Below, in pieces: positions 9,401-16,955 of a stretch of 64,000 nucleotides of DNA. Origin of the DNA: SIG701 sp045539595. GTDB lineage: Bacteria > Bacillota > Clostridia > Oscillospirales > CAG-272. The notes beneath the pieces were generated by a model. That model was not told where the DNA came from. It was given only the letters and a program-made list of their open reading frames with translations, and did no database searches. Both the position numbers and the translations under genes were made by a program. How positions within the stretch are numbered: position 1 is the first letter of the stretch; every line of letters starts with the position of its first letter. The stretch covers positions 1-64,000 of the forward strand of contig JAZQFQ010000058.1 in assembly GCA_045539595.1 (NCBI GenBank), in the 5' to 3' direction.

Positions 9401-11063
9401 GCTGCGGGAGACGGAAGGAGACGGAGGTTCTGGTCACAGCCGTAACCACAGCATCCTCAAATCCGGCCAGCTTGAACTTATCTTTTTTCAGATAGCTGCC
9501 GTCCCAGAAGCTGTCAGGAAAGCTGTAGCCTTCGTCCAACACATAGTCGATCTGTAGGCAGTAATCCTGATGCTTCTCAAATTTCGCGCGTGGATCGGTC
9601 ACTTTCTTGTCCGCATCCACATAGTCCTCGTAGATCATATACGCATTGTCAATGCCGTAGCCGCTACTCCGCAAAGAAACATTCGGTGTGCTGATGCCGA
9701 CCGTCACCGCAGGGATCGTCTGGTCGATCGCGTAGCCGTCCAGCGTAAATGTCACAGCTTCGGCGGTCAGCGGCGTGCCGGGAACGTCAGGTAGCTTGAA
9801 CACTGCGACAAGGGCGCCGTCCAGGCTGACAATATTCCATGCGGTTATGTTGCCAAGATCTCCGGAAAGCGAAAATCCATCGGGATGGAAGAGTACGTGA
9901 CGATCATCGGGTATGTCGAATTTCACATACAAGCGGTAACCTCCCTTGGTGGAAAGCGAATCCGTTCCTTGTAGCATATCACCGGAGACTATCCAGTATC
10001 CGTGGCCGTATCCGCCGGTTGCCAGAGAAATCGGCTGCGGAGCGCCTTCGTTGAAGGTGCCAGTGACTTCCCCAAGCGAAACAGACAGAGAGCCCGCCAG
10101 CATTCCATGCTTATACTCGACTCCGTGATTCAGCTTCAACTCAAAGACAGCTTTAGAGATGTGTTCATACTCTATGGGTTTCCAAATGGTAATAATTTCG
10201 AGGTCTTCAGTAACGCTGATCTCGTCATTGGGGGCAAAATATTGCCAACGTCCCTCTATAAACACTCCCCATTCATCAAACGTACTGCCGCTGGGAATCT
10301 CGAAAATGCTTTCGATTTGTGGCAGCGCGTACATGCCTTCGCTGACGATTATTTCTACCGTCGGGCTCGGATCATAGGCTCGATTAACAAATGTGATCTT
10401 GTGGGTACCCGTCGGATCAGCCCACTTGGCGTACAGGGTGATGTCTGCATTGACATCCATCGTGCTGCCTGCTGCGTACCATTTGCCACTTGGACTGCCA
10501 ACCGTCCATCCGTTGAACACCATTCCTTCAGGAGCAGTAAAGCCGCAATCAGGAAGCAAATAATCGGGGTAGACATTGGTAACCGTCTCCATTGTACCCG
10601 TGCCGCCGTTTGCGTCGAAGGATACATTGTAACCGAGTTTGTCGAACGCCACCGAGCAGACAAGTCCGGTATCCAGGTCGTCATGCGTGAAGGTGACGCC
10701 ATCGGCGCTTCCGTTGACGGTAACGGTTATATCTTCCAGGTCGGCAAAGGAATAGCCTTCCTTGGGATTGATGTAAATGCGTACCGTGTACGGCTCACCG
10801 GGCTCTACTCTGTGGTATACATCACAGAGCATATTTCCATACTCGCTCCAGTCCTTGAGCCACTTAACAGATGTGACCTCATAATTCGCTGAAGCGGGCA
10901 CGTCAAGCGTAAAATCAAGCGTATCCCCAATCGCTGGCGCGTCAAAGGTCAGTTCCACTTGGGTGATCTCGCCTTCCGCCGCCCATACAGTTGTCGGCAG
11001 CATTCCTGCCAGCATCACAACGGTGAGGAGAAGACTGAAAATTCTATTTAGTATTTTTTGCAT
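6426..11063 (-). CDS. SLH-domain surface protein with InlB-type repeats
   Basis: A 1545-residue secreted protein. Residues 1-29 are a signal peptide (hydrophobic core, cleavage near VWAAEG). An InlB B-type repeat occurs near 149-215 and three more near 1065-1280, two of them almost identical 75-residue units. Between 860 and 965 are two His/Cys modules with 'HHWHKC' and 'HHWHEC' followed by CTCG and CVCG, a likely metal-binding region. The C-terminus (about 1368-1545) holds three S-layer homology domains beginning 'YTDVKAGDWFYDDV', which bind pyruvylated cell-wall polymers. It is therefore probably a wall-anchored adhesin or S-layer-associated protein. Start ATG 11063 has a weak AGAGAG site. 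It sits between zinc-ribbon genes upstream and the SPFH-type cluster downstream. No enzyme domain was recognised. Confidence 0.9.
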   Translation of the reverse strand: MQKILNRIFSLLLTVVMLAGMLPTTVWAAEGEITQVELTFDAPAIGDTLDFTLDVPASANYEVTSVKWLKDWSEYGNMLCDVYHRVEPGEPYTVRIYINPKEGYSFADLEDITVTVNGSADGVTFTHDDLDTGLVCSVAFDKLGYNVSFDANGGTGTMETVTNVYPDYLLPDCGFTAPEGMVFNGWTVGSPSGKWYAAGSTMDVNADITLYAKWADPTGTHKITFVNRAYDPSPTVEIIVSEGMYALPQIESIFEIPSGSTFDEWGVFIEGRWQYFAPNDEISVTEDLEIITIWKPIEYEHISKAVFELKLNHGVEYKHGMLAGSLSVSLGEVTGTFNEGAPQPISLATGGYGHGYWIVSGDMLQGTDSLSTKGGYRLYVKFDIPDDRHVLFHPDGFSLSGDLGNITAWNIVSLDGALVAVFKLPDVPGTPLTAEAVTFTLDGYAIDQTIPAVTVGISTPNVSLRSSGYGIDNAYMIYEDYVDADKKVTDPRAKFEKHQDYCLQIDYVLDEGYSFPDSFWDGSYLKKDKFKLAGFEDAVVTAVTRTSVSFRLPQLGTTAVESLEIILNGYEAGKIAWDVSLTAPECMDLPHLDVPTYPPYGRLYCYYDPDHGFGDDDGDFSSIDPDTELNIGDQYPFVIKFYPVDGYDYTELKKENITLVTPYGNCTATRFRPGTIENSYWLTFDLPAIGAIATTPIASVNISGLAKPVVGEMPDNSITVTGTGVTVDDEGSYWGRFVSPSFSPVYDDDTAVDSVVFREGETYMFQLYLNAAAGYEFTADSKFYFASELLPAPDMTDLSKSFAMVNPSDSTQAVIYINMNDIAHVHVPGDWNFNDTHHWHKCTASGCDAGADVSRLPDYAEHIFVNGLCTCGAHKHSWSADWFVNETHHWHECSANGCTVTDNSGKDGYAAHDFTAGACVCGVENVITSIEINGITSPVAGETPINSASVDKVGAEVDEENTFWVRYDVSTGRTSDTYADGTSVHDTPFRDREIYLLQITIKPKTGYSFTADTKLLYGGTALSAPDAANPTASCGAIAPDCSMAMALINPTGASAPLIYTVSFVANGGTGTMADVTVESGAEYTLPANGFTAPAGKQFKSWSVGGSEKAVGEKITVSANTTVTAVWEDIPVTTYTVSFDANGGTGTMTATTVESGAEYTLPSNGFTAPTGEQFKAWSVNGVEKAVGAKITVTANTTVKAVWENIPVTYYTVTFDSNGGSAVAAQTIAAGQKAAKPADPVKNGYIFKGWNLDGSAYNFNAAVNGNITLVAVWEEDNSFMDDWYWALIMLYSQKFDITATASEGGEIDPAGVTKVQYSGNITYTITPDAGYAIKAVFVDGKDVGAVSEYTFKNVTKKHTIHALFEQINPYTDVKAGDWFYDDVLYVTAMGLMEGTGNGKFSPEITTDRAMLVTVLWRLEGCPVVDSSVDFDDVADGLWYSDAIDWASANGIVNGYGDGKFGPTDQITREQIAAILNRYAAYKGWTDGTALPMLAQYKCSEWAEDNVIWAENNGLLDGLGVDVSDMTAKASRAELAAYLHKFMKNIVE
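7446..7895. repeat. two 225-bp tandem repeats inside the SLH gene
   Basis: Two direct repeats of 225 bases (units start near 7446 and 7671) encode 75-residue InlB-type repeats that differ at few positions. The near identity suggests recent duplication or conversion and a site of copy-number change. Confidence 0.75.
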
Positions 11064-11096
11064 GATCGTTTATCTCTCTTTCAAGTTATTTCTTAT

Positions 11097-11366
11097 TCAC
11101 ACAACGTTAAGCTGCGTTTTTGATCCGCAGTTCGGGCAATAGTGCGAATCGGCGGCAAGCACCGTATCGCATTCGGGACAGCATCTGTGCTGCTTTCGGT
11201 AGTGATCGTATAATGTTTTCCGCGTCAGAAACGCGCCGCAGCTGCGGCAGAAGAATGAACCTTTTTTTGCGATCTGCCCGCACTTTGGACAGACCTTGGT
11301 TTTCTTCATCACGTTCGGGCCGAAGCCGAACTGCTCCAAATTCCGAAAGTGGATCTCCTTTGTCAT
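11097..11366 (-). CDS. zinc-ribbon protein, 89 aa
   Basis: A small protein made mostly of Cys-x2-Cys pairs: CPKCG near residue 25, CRSCG near 39, CPEC near 61 and CPNCG near 75, giving two zinc ribbons in tandem with a basic linker ('LTRKTLYDHYRKQHRC'). No membrane segment. Its ATG overlaps the stop of the upstream zinc-ribbon gene (ATGA), so translation is coupled. Such proteins often serve as accessory zinc-binding adaptors; the partner is unknown. Being directly upstream of the SLH gene, it may share its promoter. Confidence 0.8.
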   Translation of the reverse strand: MTKEIHFRNLEQFGFGPNVMKKTKVCPKCGQIAKKGSFFCRSCGAFLTRKTLYDHYRKQHRCCPECDTVLAADSHYCPNCGSKTQLNVV

Positions 11367-11734
11367 TTTTCGCTCTCCTCTCCCTCGTACACGAGTTTAT
11401 GCCCGCAGGCGGGACATTTTCCGGCTGGCTTTTCTATTTTGATGCCGCAGTTTTTACAGAAGTTCGGTTCTGCCTCATAGGGCGCACATTCTACGCACTC
11501 CCACACATCGGCATTGTAAACGGCATCGATGACCCATCTTCCGCATTTGTGGCAAAAATTAAAATGCTTTCTTCCGACCGTTTCCCATGCGATCTGTAAT
11601 CCTTCCTCGGGCGTTTTCGCACGGATCGGCTCGGTTGTGCAAGCAAGTGCACCGGACATCTCACAGTAAAATCTGTATCGGTTCCCGCCGGCATCGGATA
11701 TCATTTTGTAGGCGGCGGTTTTCTGAGCACCCAT
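11363..11734 (-). CDS. zinc-ribbon protein, 123 aa
   Basis: A 123-residue protein. The first half has a beta-rich part ('YRFYCEMSGALACTTEPI') and a helix ('EEGLQIAWETVG'), followed by three Cys pairs: CHKCG near 71, CVEC near 84, CKNCG near 96 and CPACG near 110, so probably two zinc ribbons. The start at 11734 has AAAGGGGG upstream. It is the first gene of the minus-strand run and diverges from the solute-binding protein operon; a weak TATACT -10 element occurs near 11765-11770 on the minus strand. Function unknown. Confidence 0.78.
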   Translation of the reverse strand: MGAQKTAAYKMISDAGGNRYRFYCEMSGALACTTEPIRAKTPEEGLQIAWETVGRKHFNFCHKCGRWVIDAVYNADVWECVECAPYEAEPNFCKNCGIKIEKPAGKCPACGHKLVYEGEESEK

Positions 11735-11802
11735 CTGATTTGTCCCCCTTTCAGACTGACAAAGTATAAGCCTTACGTTTTCTTAACAAAAACAAAACCC
11801 CT

Positions 11803-11817
11803 CTTGATTGAATCAAG
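11803..11817. promoter_or_regulatory. palindrome over the -35 box (candidate operator)
   Basis: CTTGATTGAATCAAG is a perfect inverted repeat with 7-base arms around a central G. It contains the TTGATT -35 element of the plus-strand promoter and lies between two divergent gene runs. Confidence 0.55.
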
Positions 11818-11832
11818 TTTCCGTGATATAAT
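11804..11832 (+). promoter_or_regulatory. sigma-A type promoter of the solute-binding-protein operon
   Basis: TTGATT (11804-11809), 17-base spacer, TATAAT (11827-11832). Transcription would start near 11840, leaving a leader of about 250 bases before the first gene. Confidence 0.65.
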
Positions 11833-11839
11833 AGTCATA

Positions 11840-12093
11840 GAAAAGCGGGGCGAACTCTGTGCATCGTTGGCGCGCTCACAGAGTACTTTATGCATTTGCA
11901 TAACGGGATACCCCTTTCGCAATTTGATGGTCTGCGGCAAGACCTATACCCCCTTCGGTGTACTTGCAATTATAATTATACGGATTTTCACGCTTTTGTC
12001 CCTACCCGATTTGACCAAAACGGGTAGGGAAACTGAAAAAACTCAAAAAAGGGTGGGAATTCGGGTAGGAAACCCATACTGGAAGGTGGCAAT
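11840..12093 (+). promoter_or_regulatory. long structured 5' leader
   Basis: This gene-free stretch has a stem ACTCTGTG (11854-11861) / CACAGAGT (11877-11884), a small stem around 11890, and a strong 9-base stem CCCTACCCG (12000-12008) / CGGGTAGGG (12021-12029). A second copy of CGGGTAGG at 12062-12069, close to the ribosome site, could compete for the same partner. No known riboswitch class was recognised. Confidence 0.4.
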
Positions 12094-13455
12094 ATGAAAA
12101 GAACACTTGCATTTCTCCTTAGTCTTACACTCCTTATGGCAATATTTACCGGATGTGCGCATGAACATATGCCAAGCCCCTCCGATCCGGTCACGCTGAC
12201 CATGTGGCACGTGTACGGAAGCCAGACGATATCTCCGCTGAATACTGTCATTGATGAATTCAATCGTTCCCTCGGCAGAGAGCACGGCATCACGGTCAAC
12301 GTGGTATCGGTCACCAGTTCCTCTGCCATTGACAAGGCACTTTCTGCGTCCGCAAGCGGTGAGCCCGGTGCTGAAGCGATGCCGGATATGTTCACAGCCT
12401 ATCCGAGAGTAGCTGAGATCGTCGGGCAGGATAATCTTCTCCCGTGGGATGAGTATCTCACCGAGGACGAGTTGTCCGCTTTCCATGCTGATTTTCTCTC
12501 TGAGGGGTATTTTGGCGAGCATCTGCTTATGCTTCCCATGGCAAAATCAACAGAAGCATTTTATCTGAACAAAACGTTATTCGAACGCTTCAGTGCCGAT
12601 ACCGGGATCACAACGGACAATCTTTCGACCTATGACAGCATCTTTTCAGCGGCTCGCGCCTATTATGACTGGTCGGACGGTCAGAACTTTTTGCAGATCA
12701 ACGATTATTATCACTATGCCTATGTTGGTATGAAAGCACACGGCAGTGAATTCATCCGGAACGGCAGACTGCGCCTGGACGACGAGGCATTCCGCGCCAT
12801 ATGGCTGCCGCTGGCAAAAACGGCTATCTACGGCGGCATCTGCCTTGACGAGGGCTATGCCGCCGCACGCTGGAAAACTGCGGAGATCATCGCAAACACA
12901 GGCTCAACGGCCGACGTACTGTATCAGCCCGACGAGGTCATCTATCCCGACAACACGACAGAACCCATTGAAGTGGTGGCTCTGCCGTATCCGACCTTTA
13001 CCGGAAACACCTCCGGTGCCATCTATCGCGGCGGCGGACTTTTTGCGGTGAAAAGTGAGGATGAGCGCAAAAATCAAGCGGCGGTTATCTTTGCAAAATG
13101 GCTTACCGAAAAGGAACACAATCTGGAATTTGTCACGAACGCCGGATATCTGCCGGTACGGGATGATGCAATGGACGCACTGTTTGCCGATTTCTCTCTC
13201 GTTGAGAAAGAAAACTTCCGCAGTGTATATCGTGCAGTCGATACAATGCTCGATTCCTATACCCTCTACGCACTTCCTCTCTACGACGGTGCATCGGAGA
13301 TTCAGTCAGATTTTGAAACGAACGTGAAGTCGGTTCTGAAAGCGGCGCATCATCAATACATCAAAAGGATCAATGAGGGAGAGAATCCGAATACGGTTTT
13401 GGATGAACTTGTCGAAAGTTCTCTTACTGAGCTGAAAAGCCTGTCCGGCAAATAA
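12094..13455 (+). CDS. ABC-type extracellular solute-binding lipoprotein
   Basis: A 453-residue family-1 (sugar-type) solute-binding protein. Signal peptide 1-20, lipobox FTGC with C21, then 'VTLTMWHVYG' typical of the first strand and 'YPTFTGNTSGAIYRGGGLFAV' near the hinge. Such proteins deliver ligands to membrane permeases, but no permease or ATPase gene is nearby. Instead the next gene, 12 bases on, is a membrane sensor with a DNA-binding domain, so a sensing role is plausible. The ATG at 12094 has a GGAAGGTGG site. The ligand cannot be predicted. Confidence 0.88.
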   Translation: MKRTLAFLLSLTLLMAIFTGCAHEHMPSPSDPVTLTMWHVYGSQTISPLNTVIDEFNRSLGREHGITVNVVSVTSSSAIDKALSASASGEPGAEAMPDMFTAYPRVAEIVGQDNLLPWDEYLTEDELSAFHADFLSEGYFGEHLLMLPMAKSTEAFYLNKTLFERFSADTGITTDNLSTYDSIFSAARAYYDWSDGQNFLQINDYYHYAYVGMKAHGSEFIRNGRLRLDDEAFRAIWLPLAKTAIYGGICLDEGYAAARWKTAEIIANTGSTADVLYQPDEVIYPDNTTEPIEVVALPYPTFTGNTSGAIYRGGGLFAVKSEDERKNQAAVIFAKWLTEKEHNLEFVTNAGYLPVRDDAMDALFADFSLVEKENFRSVYRAVDTMLDSYTLYALPLYDGASEIQSDFETNVKSVLKAAHHQYIKRINEGENPNTVLDELVESSLTELKSLSGK

Positions 13456-13467
13456 GGGGGCGTTCGA

Positions 13468-15132
13468 TTGAAGACTTTATTGAAATTCGATCTGCCAAAT
13501 CTCCTGCGCCAGATCAAAACGGAGGGGATCTCCATCCGCAGGCGGTTTGTTGCGTATATCATCTCCGCCATCGCTCTGGTTTTGTCGCTGATCCTACTAC
13601 TTCTGAACCTGTTTGGGATCATGAATCCTGCAGGTACGCAGATTATGCATACGCTGGATACACAGCTTTCCACGTATGCGGACAACCTCAAACGAGATTA
13701 CGACAAAGCGGCGGCACACGCTATTTCCTTCGCCGATCAACTGGAGGCTGGACTGCAGAATTTTCTGACCGAACAAAATCTGTCGTTTGATCATCTGAAA
13801 AACAATGCAGAGGCACTTTCGGCTTTGCAGGGGGCACTTTATGACACAGTTTATCTGAATATGCAGCTTGCTCCCTCAAGCGGCGCATTTTATATTTTGG
13901 ATACCACGGTCAACAGCCGTTCCGAGGAGCCGCTTTTCAATGGTATTTATCTGAAATACATCAATCTCTACTCTGAAAGTACTGTCAATAATGACATTGC
14001 ACTCTATCGCGGTTCCTTTTCCACCGCCAAGGGAGGTAATCTGACCTTCCACAGCGGATGGAGCAACGAAATGCGTACCGACTTTTTCGATGCCTGTGAC
14101 ACCGCTTTCGGGGACGGCACGCACTATATTCTCAGCCCTGCCGTAGAGCTGCCCGACACGTGGGAGCGTGCGCGGTACGTCTACGTGCCGATCCACGATC
14201 AAAAGGACAATATCATCGGCGTCTGCGGCTTTGAGATCAACGATATGTATTTCCAACTGTCGAAAAAGATCAGCGATGACAGCCTCGGAGCACTGGTCGG
14301 TGCTTTGCTCGACAAAAAGCATGGTGTGTATACCGGTCAGTTCAATTCGGGCAGCTACAATACGCTCGTCTCCGGTGAGGTTAAGATTACCGAAAAAGGC
14401 GGAATCACGGCTTTCCATTTCGGCACGGAACGGTACATCGGCAAAACAAAAGACATAACACTTGGAGACAATACCTTTACCGTCGCGCTCATGATCTCCG
14501 AAGCGCAATTTTACGCTATCGTTCAGCGAGGACAGATGAAAACGGTCGGTATCATTTTCGCAGTCGTGCTCGTTATGTTCACCTACTGCCTGTTCATGTC
14601 GAAAAAATACGTGGCACCGATCCTTCGCAAGATCGATCAGATCAAGTACAGCGAAAATGATGGTGAACAGCTGAAGATTCGAGAATTCGACGATCTTTTT
14701 GCCTATATCGAGGAAAAAGCTACCATCCATGAAGAACAACTAAAAAATCTGGAGGCAGCCAAGATTGCCGCCGAGGAGGAAGCCGCCCGTGCCAGGGGCG
14801 CTTACGAAAAGGCACTGGAGGAATATGAGCTTGCCAAAAGCGAGATCCTCCATCTTTCAGAAGAGAGTAAAAATGAGATCGTGCTGGAGGATTACGAATA
14901 TTTCCTCTGCAATCTCAAAACCCTGACACCGCAGGAGATGCGTATTTACGAGTTGTATGTCGCGGGAAAGAGCACGGCAGAGATTGCCGCCATCATCGGA
15001 ATTAAGGAAAATACGATGAAGTACCACAACAAAAATATTTACGCAAAGCTCGGTGTTTCCTCACGAAAACAGTTCCTGCGGTTTGCTGCACTGAAGCAGA
15101 TCCAGGACAAGAAAGGAAAGCAAAGCGAATGA
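13468..15132 (+). CDS. membrane-anchored sensor with C-terminal LuxR-type HTH
   Basis: A 554-residue one-component regulator. TM1 lies near residues 28-50, an extracytoplasmic region of about 300 residues with Cache-like features ('FYILDTTVNSRSEEPLFNG', 'YVYVPIHDQKDNIIGVCGFEI') follows, then TM2 near 355-375, a short linker, an alanine/glutamate coiled coil near 400-470, and a LuxR/GerE helix-turn-helix at about 485-545 ('LTPQEMRIYELYVAGKSTAE'). The start is TTG at 13468, chosen for the AAGGGGG site 7 bases upstream and the fit to the previous stop. No kinase domain is present, so the signal probably passes straight through the membrane to DNA. It follows the solute-binding gene and overlaps the next gene by 4 bases. 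Confidence 0.82.
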   Translation: MKTLLKFDLPNLLRQIKTEGISIRRRFVAYIISAIALVLSLILLLLNLFGIMNPAGTQIMHTLDTQLSTYADNLKRDYDKAAAHAISFADQLEAGLQNFLTEQNLSFDHLKNNAEALSALQGALYDTVYLNMQLAPSSGAFYILDTTVNSRSEEPLFNGIYLKYINLYSESTVNNDIALYRGSFSTAKGGNLTFHSGWSNEMRTDFFDACDTAFGDGTHYILSPAVELPDTWERARYVYVPIHDQKDNIIGVCGFEINDMYFQLSKKISDDSLGALVGALLDKKHGVYTGQFNSGSYNTLVSGEVKITEKGGITAFHFGTERYIGKTKDITLGDNTFTVALMISEAQFYAIVQRGQMKTVGIIFAVVLVMFTYCLFMSKKYVAPILRKIDQIKYSENDGEQLKIREFDDLFAYIEEKATIHEEQLKNLEAAKIAAEEEAARARGAYEKALEEYELAKSEILHLSEESKNEIVLEDYEYFLCNLKTLTPQEMRIYELYVAGKSTAEIAAIIGIKENTMKYHNKNIYAKLGVSSRKQFLRFAALKQIQDKKGKQSE

Positions 15133-15368
15133 CACTGGCAGACAGACTCAATCAGATTATTTCCGAACAGAAAATTACGAAACGAGAATTCGCCCGCCGC
15201 GTTGGCATTTCCGAGAATTATCTATATATTCTTACAAGCAACTGCCGAAAGAATACGGATCAGAATAAAACCATCTCAACCACGCTTGCAAAACTGATTG
15301 CTGTGGAATTTGGTTACAGTGCAGAATGGATTCTGAACGGAGAAGCACAAAATGAAAGCAATACATAA
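15129..15368 (+). CDS. small XRE-family HTH protein, 79 aa
   Basis: A 79-residue Cro/C1-type helix-turn-helix protein ('ITKREFARRVGISENYLYIL' followed by a 'TTLAKLIAVEFGYSAEWIL' segment), with nothing beyond the DNA-binding fold. It overlaps the sensor gene's stop by ATGA and its own end overlaps the next gene by 17 bases, so translation of all three is coupled. It may act as a cofactor or autoregulator of the operon; target sites are unknown, but the palindrome at 11803-11817 is a candidate. Confidence 0.8.
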   Translation: MTLADRLNQIISEQKITKREFARRVGISENYLYILTSNCRKNTDQNKTISTTLAKLIAVEFGYSAEWILNGEAQNESNT

Positions 15369-16395
15369 ACTTTTCGCTTTTCTACTCATGATCTGCCTTC
15401 CGGTATTTACTTCCTGCGAAATTCCGGAAATACCGCAGATCCACATACCGATATCCGATGCAGAATCTGTGACAGATGCAGAAACCACCGTTCCTCCTCC
15501 ATCGGAACGTTTTACGGTGCAGTTTGATGAAAACGAAGCATTCTCCACAGAAACCGAGCGCAGCGCCTCCGAACGAATCGACCCTGCAATCCGCAAAGCA
15601 GTGGAACTGCTGAATACTATCGGCGATGAATCGATCCCCGTTTCCGACTGTGATTATGATGCCCGTCCCAAGGCGCGTGACTCGTTGAAGTATCCGCAGT
15701 CGAAAGAGATTTATGATCATATTCTCGCAAAGGTTTCGGCCTTTGAGGACTACTGCTTCTATGAAAAGGATTATCCGGGAGAGGATTTATTTAATCTGTT
15801 CGTGAGTGCTACGGATGCCTTGCGCATTGATCATACAGAGCTGTTCCTTTACAGCGACGGAAAGATTGACGGCTCCGAATACCGCTCCGGATATTTCATG
15901 CCGGGCGATTGGCTGAACAAGCCCTGCGATAACCTCGATACCATTCGTTCCGAAGTGGAACTGTGCAATGCTGTGGTTGACCGTATTCTCCAAAAAATGC
16001 CCGACGGACTCTCGAATTATGAGAAATGCTGCTACTTTGCGTTTGTCCTTGCCGCCGCAAACGAGTACGATCATTCGGAGGATATTTATCTGTACGATTA
16101 TCAGGCATACGCTGCCTTTGTGAAAGGCAAAGCCATCTGCTCCGGATATGCGCAGGCATTTTACAGGCTGTGTCAGGAAGCGGGCATCTCCTGCTGGTAC
16201 TGCCGCGGCACAACGCCGGAAGGCCGCCATGCGTGGAATATGCTGGATACGGACGATGGCGTTGTATATGTGGACGTCACATGGTATGACACCGATAAAA
16301 TTGCGGAGGATTACCGTGACGGAAAAGAGCAGTATCTGTTTATGACGCAGGAGGATTTTGACTATTACGGCTATGTGCAGGAAAGCTGTCAGTGA
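15352..16395 (+). CDS. lipoprotein with transglutaminase-like domain
   Basis: A 347-residue lipoprotein with a signal peptide ending in FTSC (C22), a proline/threonine linker and a transglutaminase-like fold in the C-terminal half. The catalytic triad can be assigned to Cys near 263 ('GKAICSGYAQAF'), His near 293 ('EGRHAWN') and Asp near 308 ('VDVTWYD'). Clostridial members are thought to act on cell-surface proteins or peptides. Its start codon lies inside the preceding XRE gene with a GGAG site. It closes the operon begun at 12094; a hairpin at 16494 follows. Confidence 0.82.
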   Translation: MKAIHKLFAFLLMICLPVFTSCEIPEIPQIHIPISDAESVTDAETTVPPPSERFTVQFDENEAFSTETERSASERIDPAIRKAVELLNTIGDESIPVSDCDYDARPKARDSLKYPQSKEIYDHILAKVSAFEDYCFYEKDYPGEDLFNLFVSATDALRIDHTELFLYSDGKIDGSEYRSGYFMPGDWLNKPCDNLDTIRSEVELCNAVVDRILQKMPDGLSNYEKCCYFAFVLAAANEYDHSEDIYLYDYQAYAAFVKGKAICSGYAQAFYRLCQEAGISCWYCRGTTPEGRHAWNMLDTDDGVVYVDVTWYDTDKIAEDYRDGKEQYLFMTQEDFDYYGYVQESCQ

Positions 16396-16493
16396 AAAGC
16401 TGTCAGTGAAATGAACTGTTGATTCCGCAAAGAAATTTGCCTGAATGAACAGAGTTTCGAACAGGAACTAACACCGAAACGAATATACCAAAC

Positions 16494-16533
16494 GCAGATG
16501 GCAGTTTATAAACTACTATCTGCATTTTCTTTG
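16494..16533 (+). terminator. terminator after the transglutaminase gene
   Basis: A near-perfect 15-base stem (16494-16508 with 16509-16523, one wobble and one mismatch) followed by a T-rich tract. It lies about 100 bases after the stop at 16395. Confidence 0.6.
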
Positions 16534-16778
16534 CCTACTGCGGCGCAAATATTTATCCGTGAAGCGGCTTGACTCCCGCCTTCACAAGCGCCACAAAACA
16601 AATGCCTCCCAAACCACAGTCACTGCAAAATTCGGAAGGCGTTTTGACCACATATTCAGACCACAGACACGCACGGACTATACGGATACAAGAGCTCACG
16701 AGAGCACGGAAATATGATTTTTCCGCACAGGAAAGCACCAAAAAAACTTAAAAGAATCAGAAAAACGGTATTTTATCC

Positions 16779-16824
16779 CTTGGGGTGGTAGAAGCCGCTG
16801 GTTCAAGTCCAGTCACTCAGACCA
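16779..16824 (+). other. tRNA 3'-end fragment, candidate attachment site
   Basis: A T arm (GCTGG, TTCAAGT loop, CCAGT) is followed by CACTCAG and ACCA, the layout of a tRNA 3' end with encoded CCA. No matching 5' acceptor strand (CTGAGTG) or D arm is found upstream, so this is not a full tRNA gene. Such fragments mark integration sites of mobile elements that rebuild the tRNA 3' end. Confidence 0.5.
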
Positions 16825-16829
16825 GGAAA

Positions 16830-16856
16830 ACGGGAATCGTACGATTCCCGTTTTTC
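16830..16856 (+). terminator. terminator hairpin after the tRNA fragment
   Basis: A perfect 22-base palindrome (16830-16851, two 11-base arms) followed by a T tract, 6 bases after the tRNA-like CCA end. Confidence 0.6.
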
Positions 16857-16910
16857 TTTTGTTTTCCCGCAAAAGCTCGTGAAAGCTTGCGTTTTCGCGG
16901 TAAATAAGAT

Positions 16911-16955
16911 GGGCTTGTTCCTTCCCGAATTGGGGTTGGAACAAGCCCGTTTTTT
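16911..16955 (+). terminator. rho-independent terminator-like hairpin
   Basis: GGGCTTGTTCC (16911-16921) pairs perfectly with GGAACAAGCCC (16938-16948), followed by G and TTTTTT. No gene ends just before it, so it may serve the element once attached to the tRNA fragment. Confidence 0.6.

Noticed and set aside
16553..16741. 62-codon minus-strand frame with many Cys and Val
   Set aside because: No ribosome site; it lies in the hairpin and tRNA-fragment region and its translation looks like a by-product of the repeated TGACCACA words.
16749..16824. Complete tRNA gene
   Set aside because: The T arm and 3' end are present, but no D arm, anticodon arm or pairing 5' acceptor strand can be found upstream.
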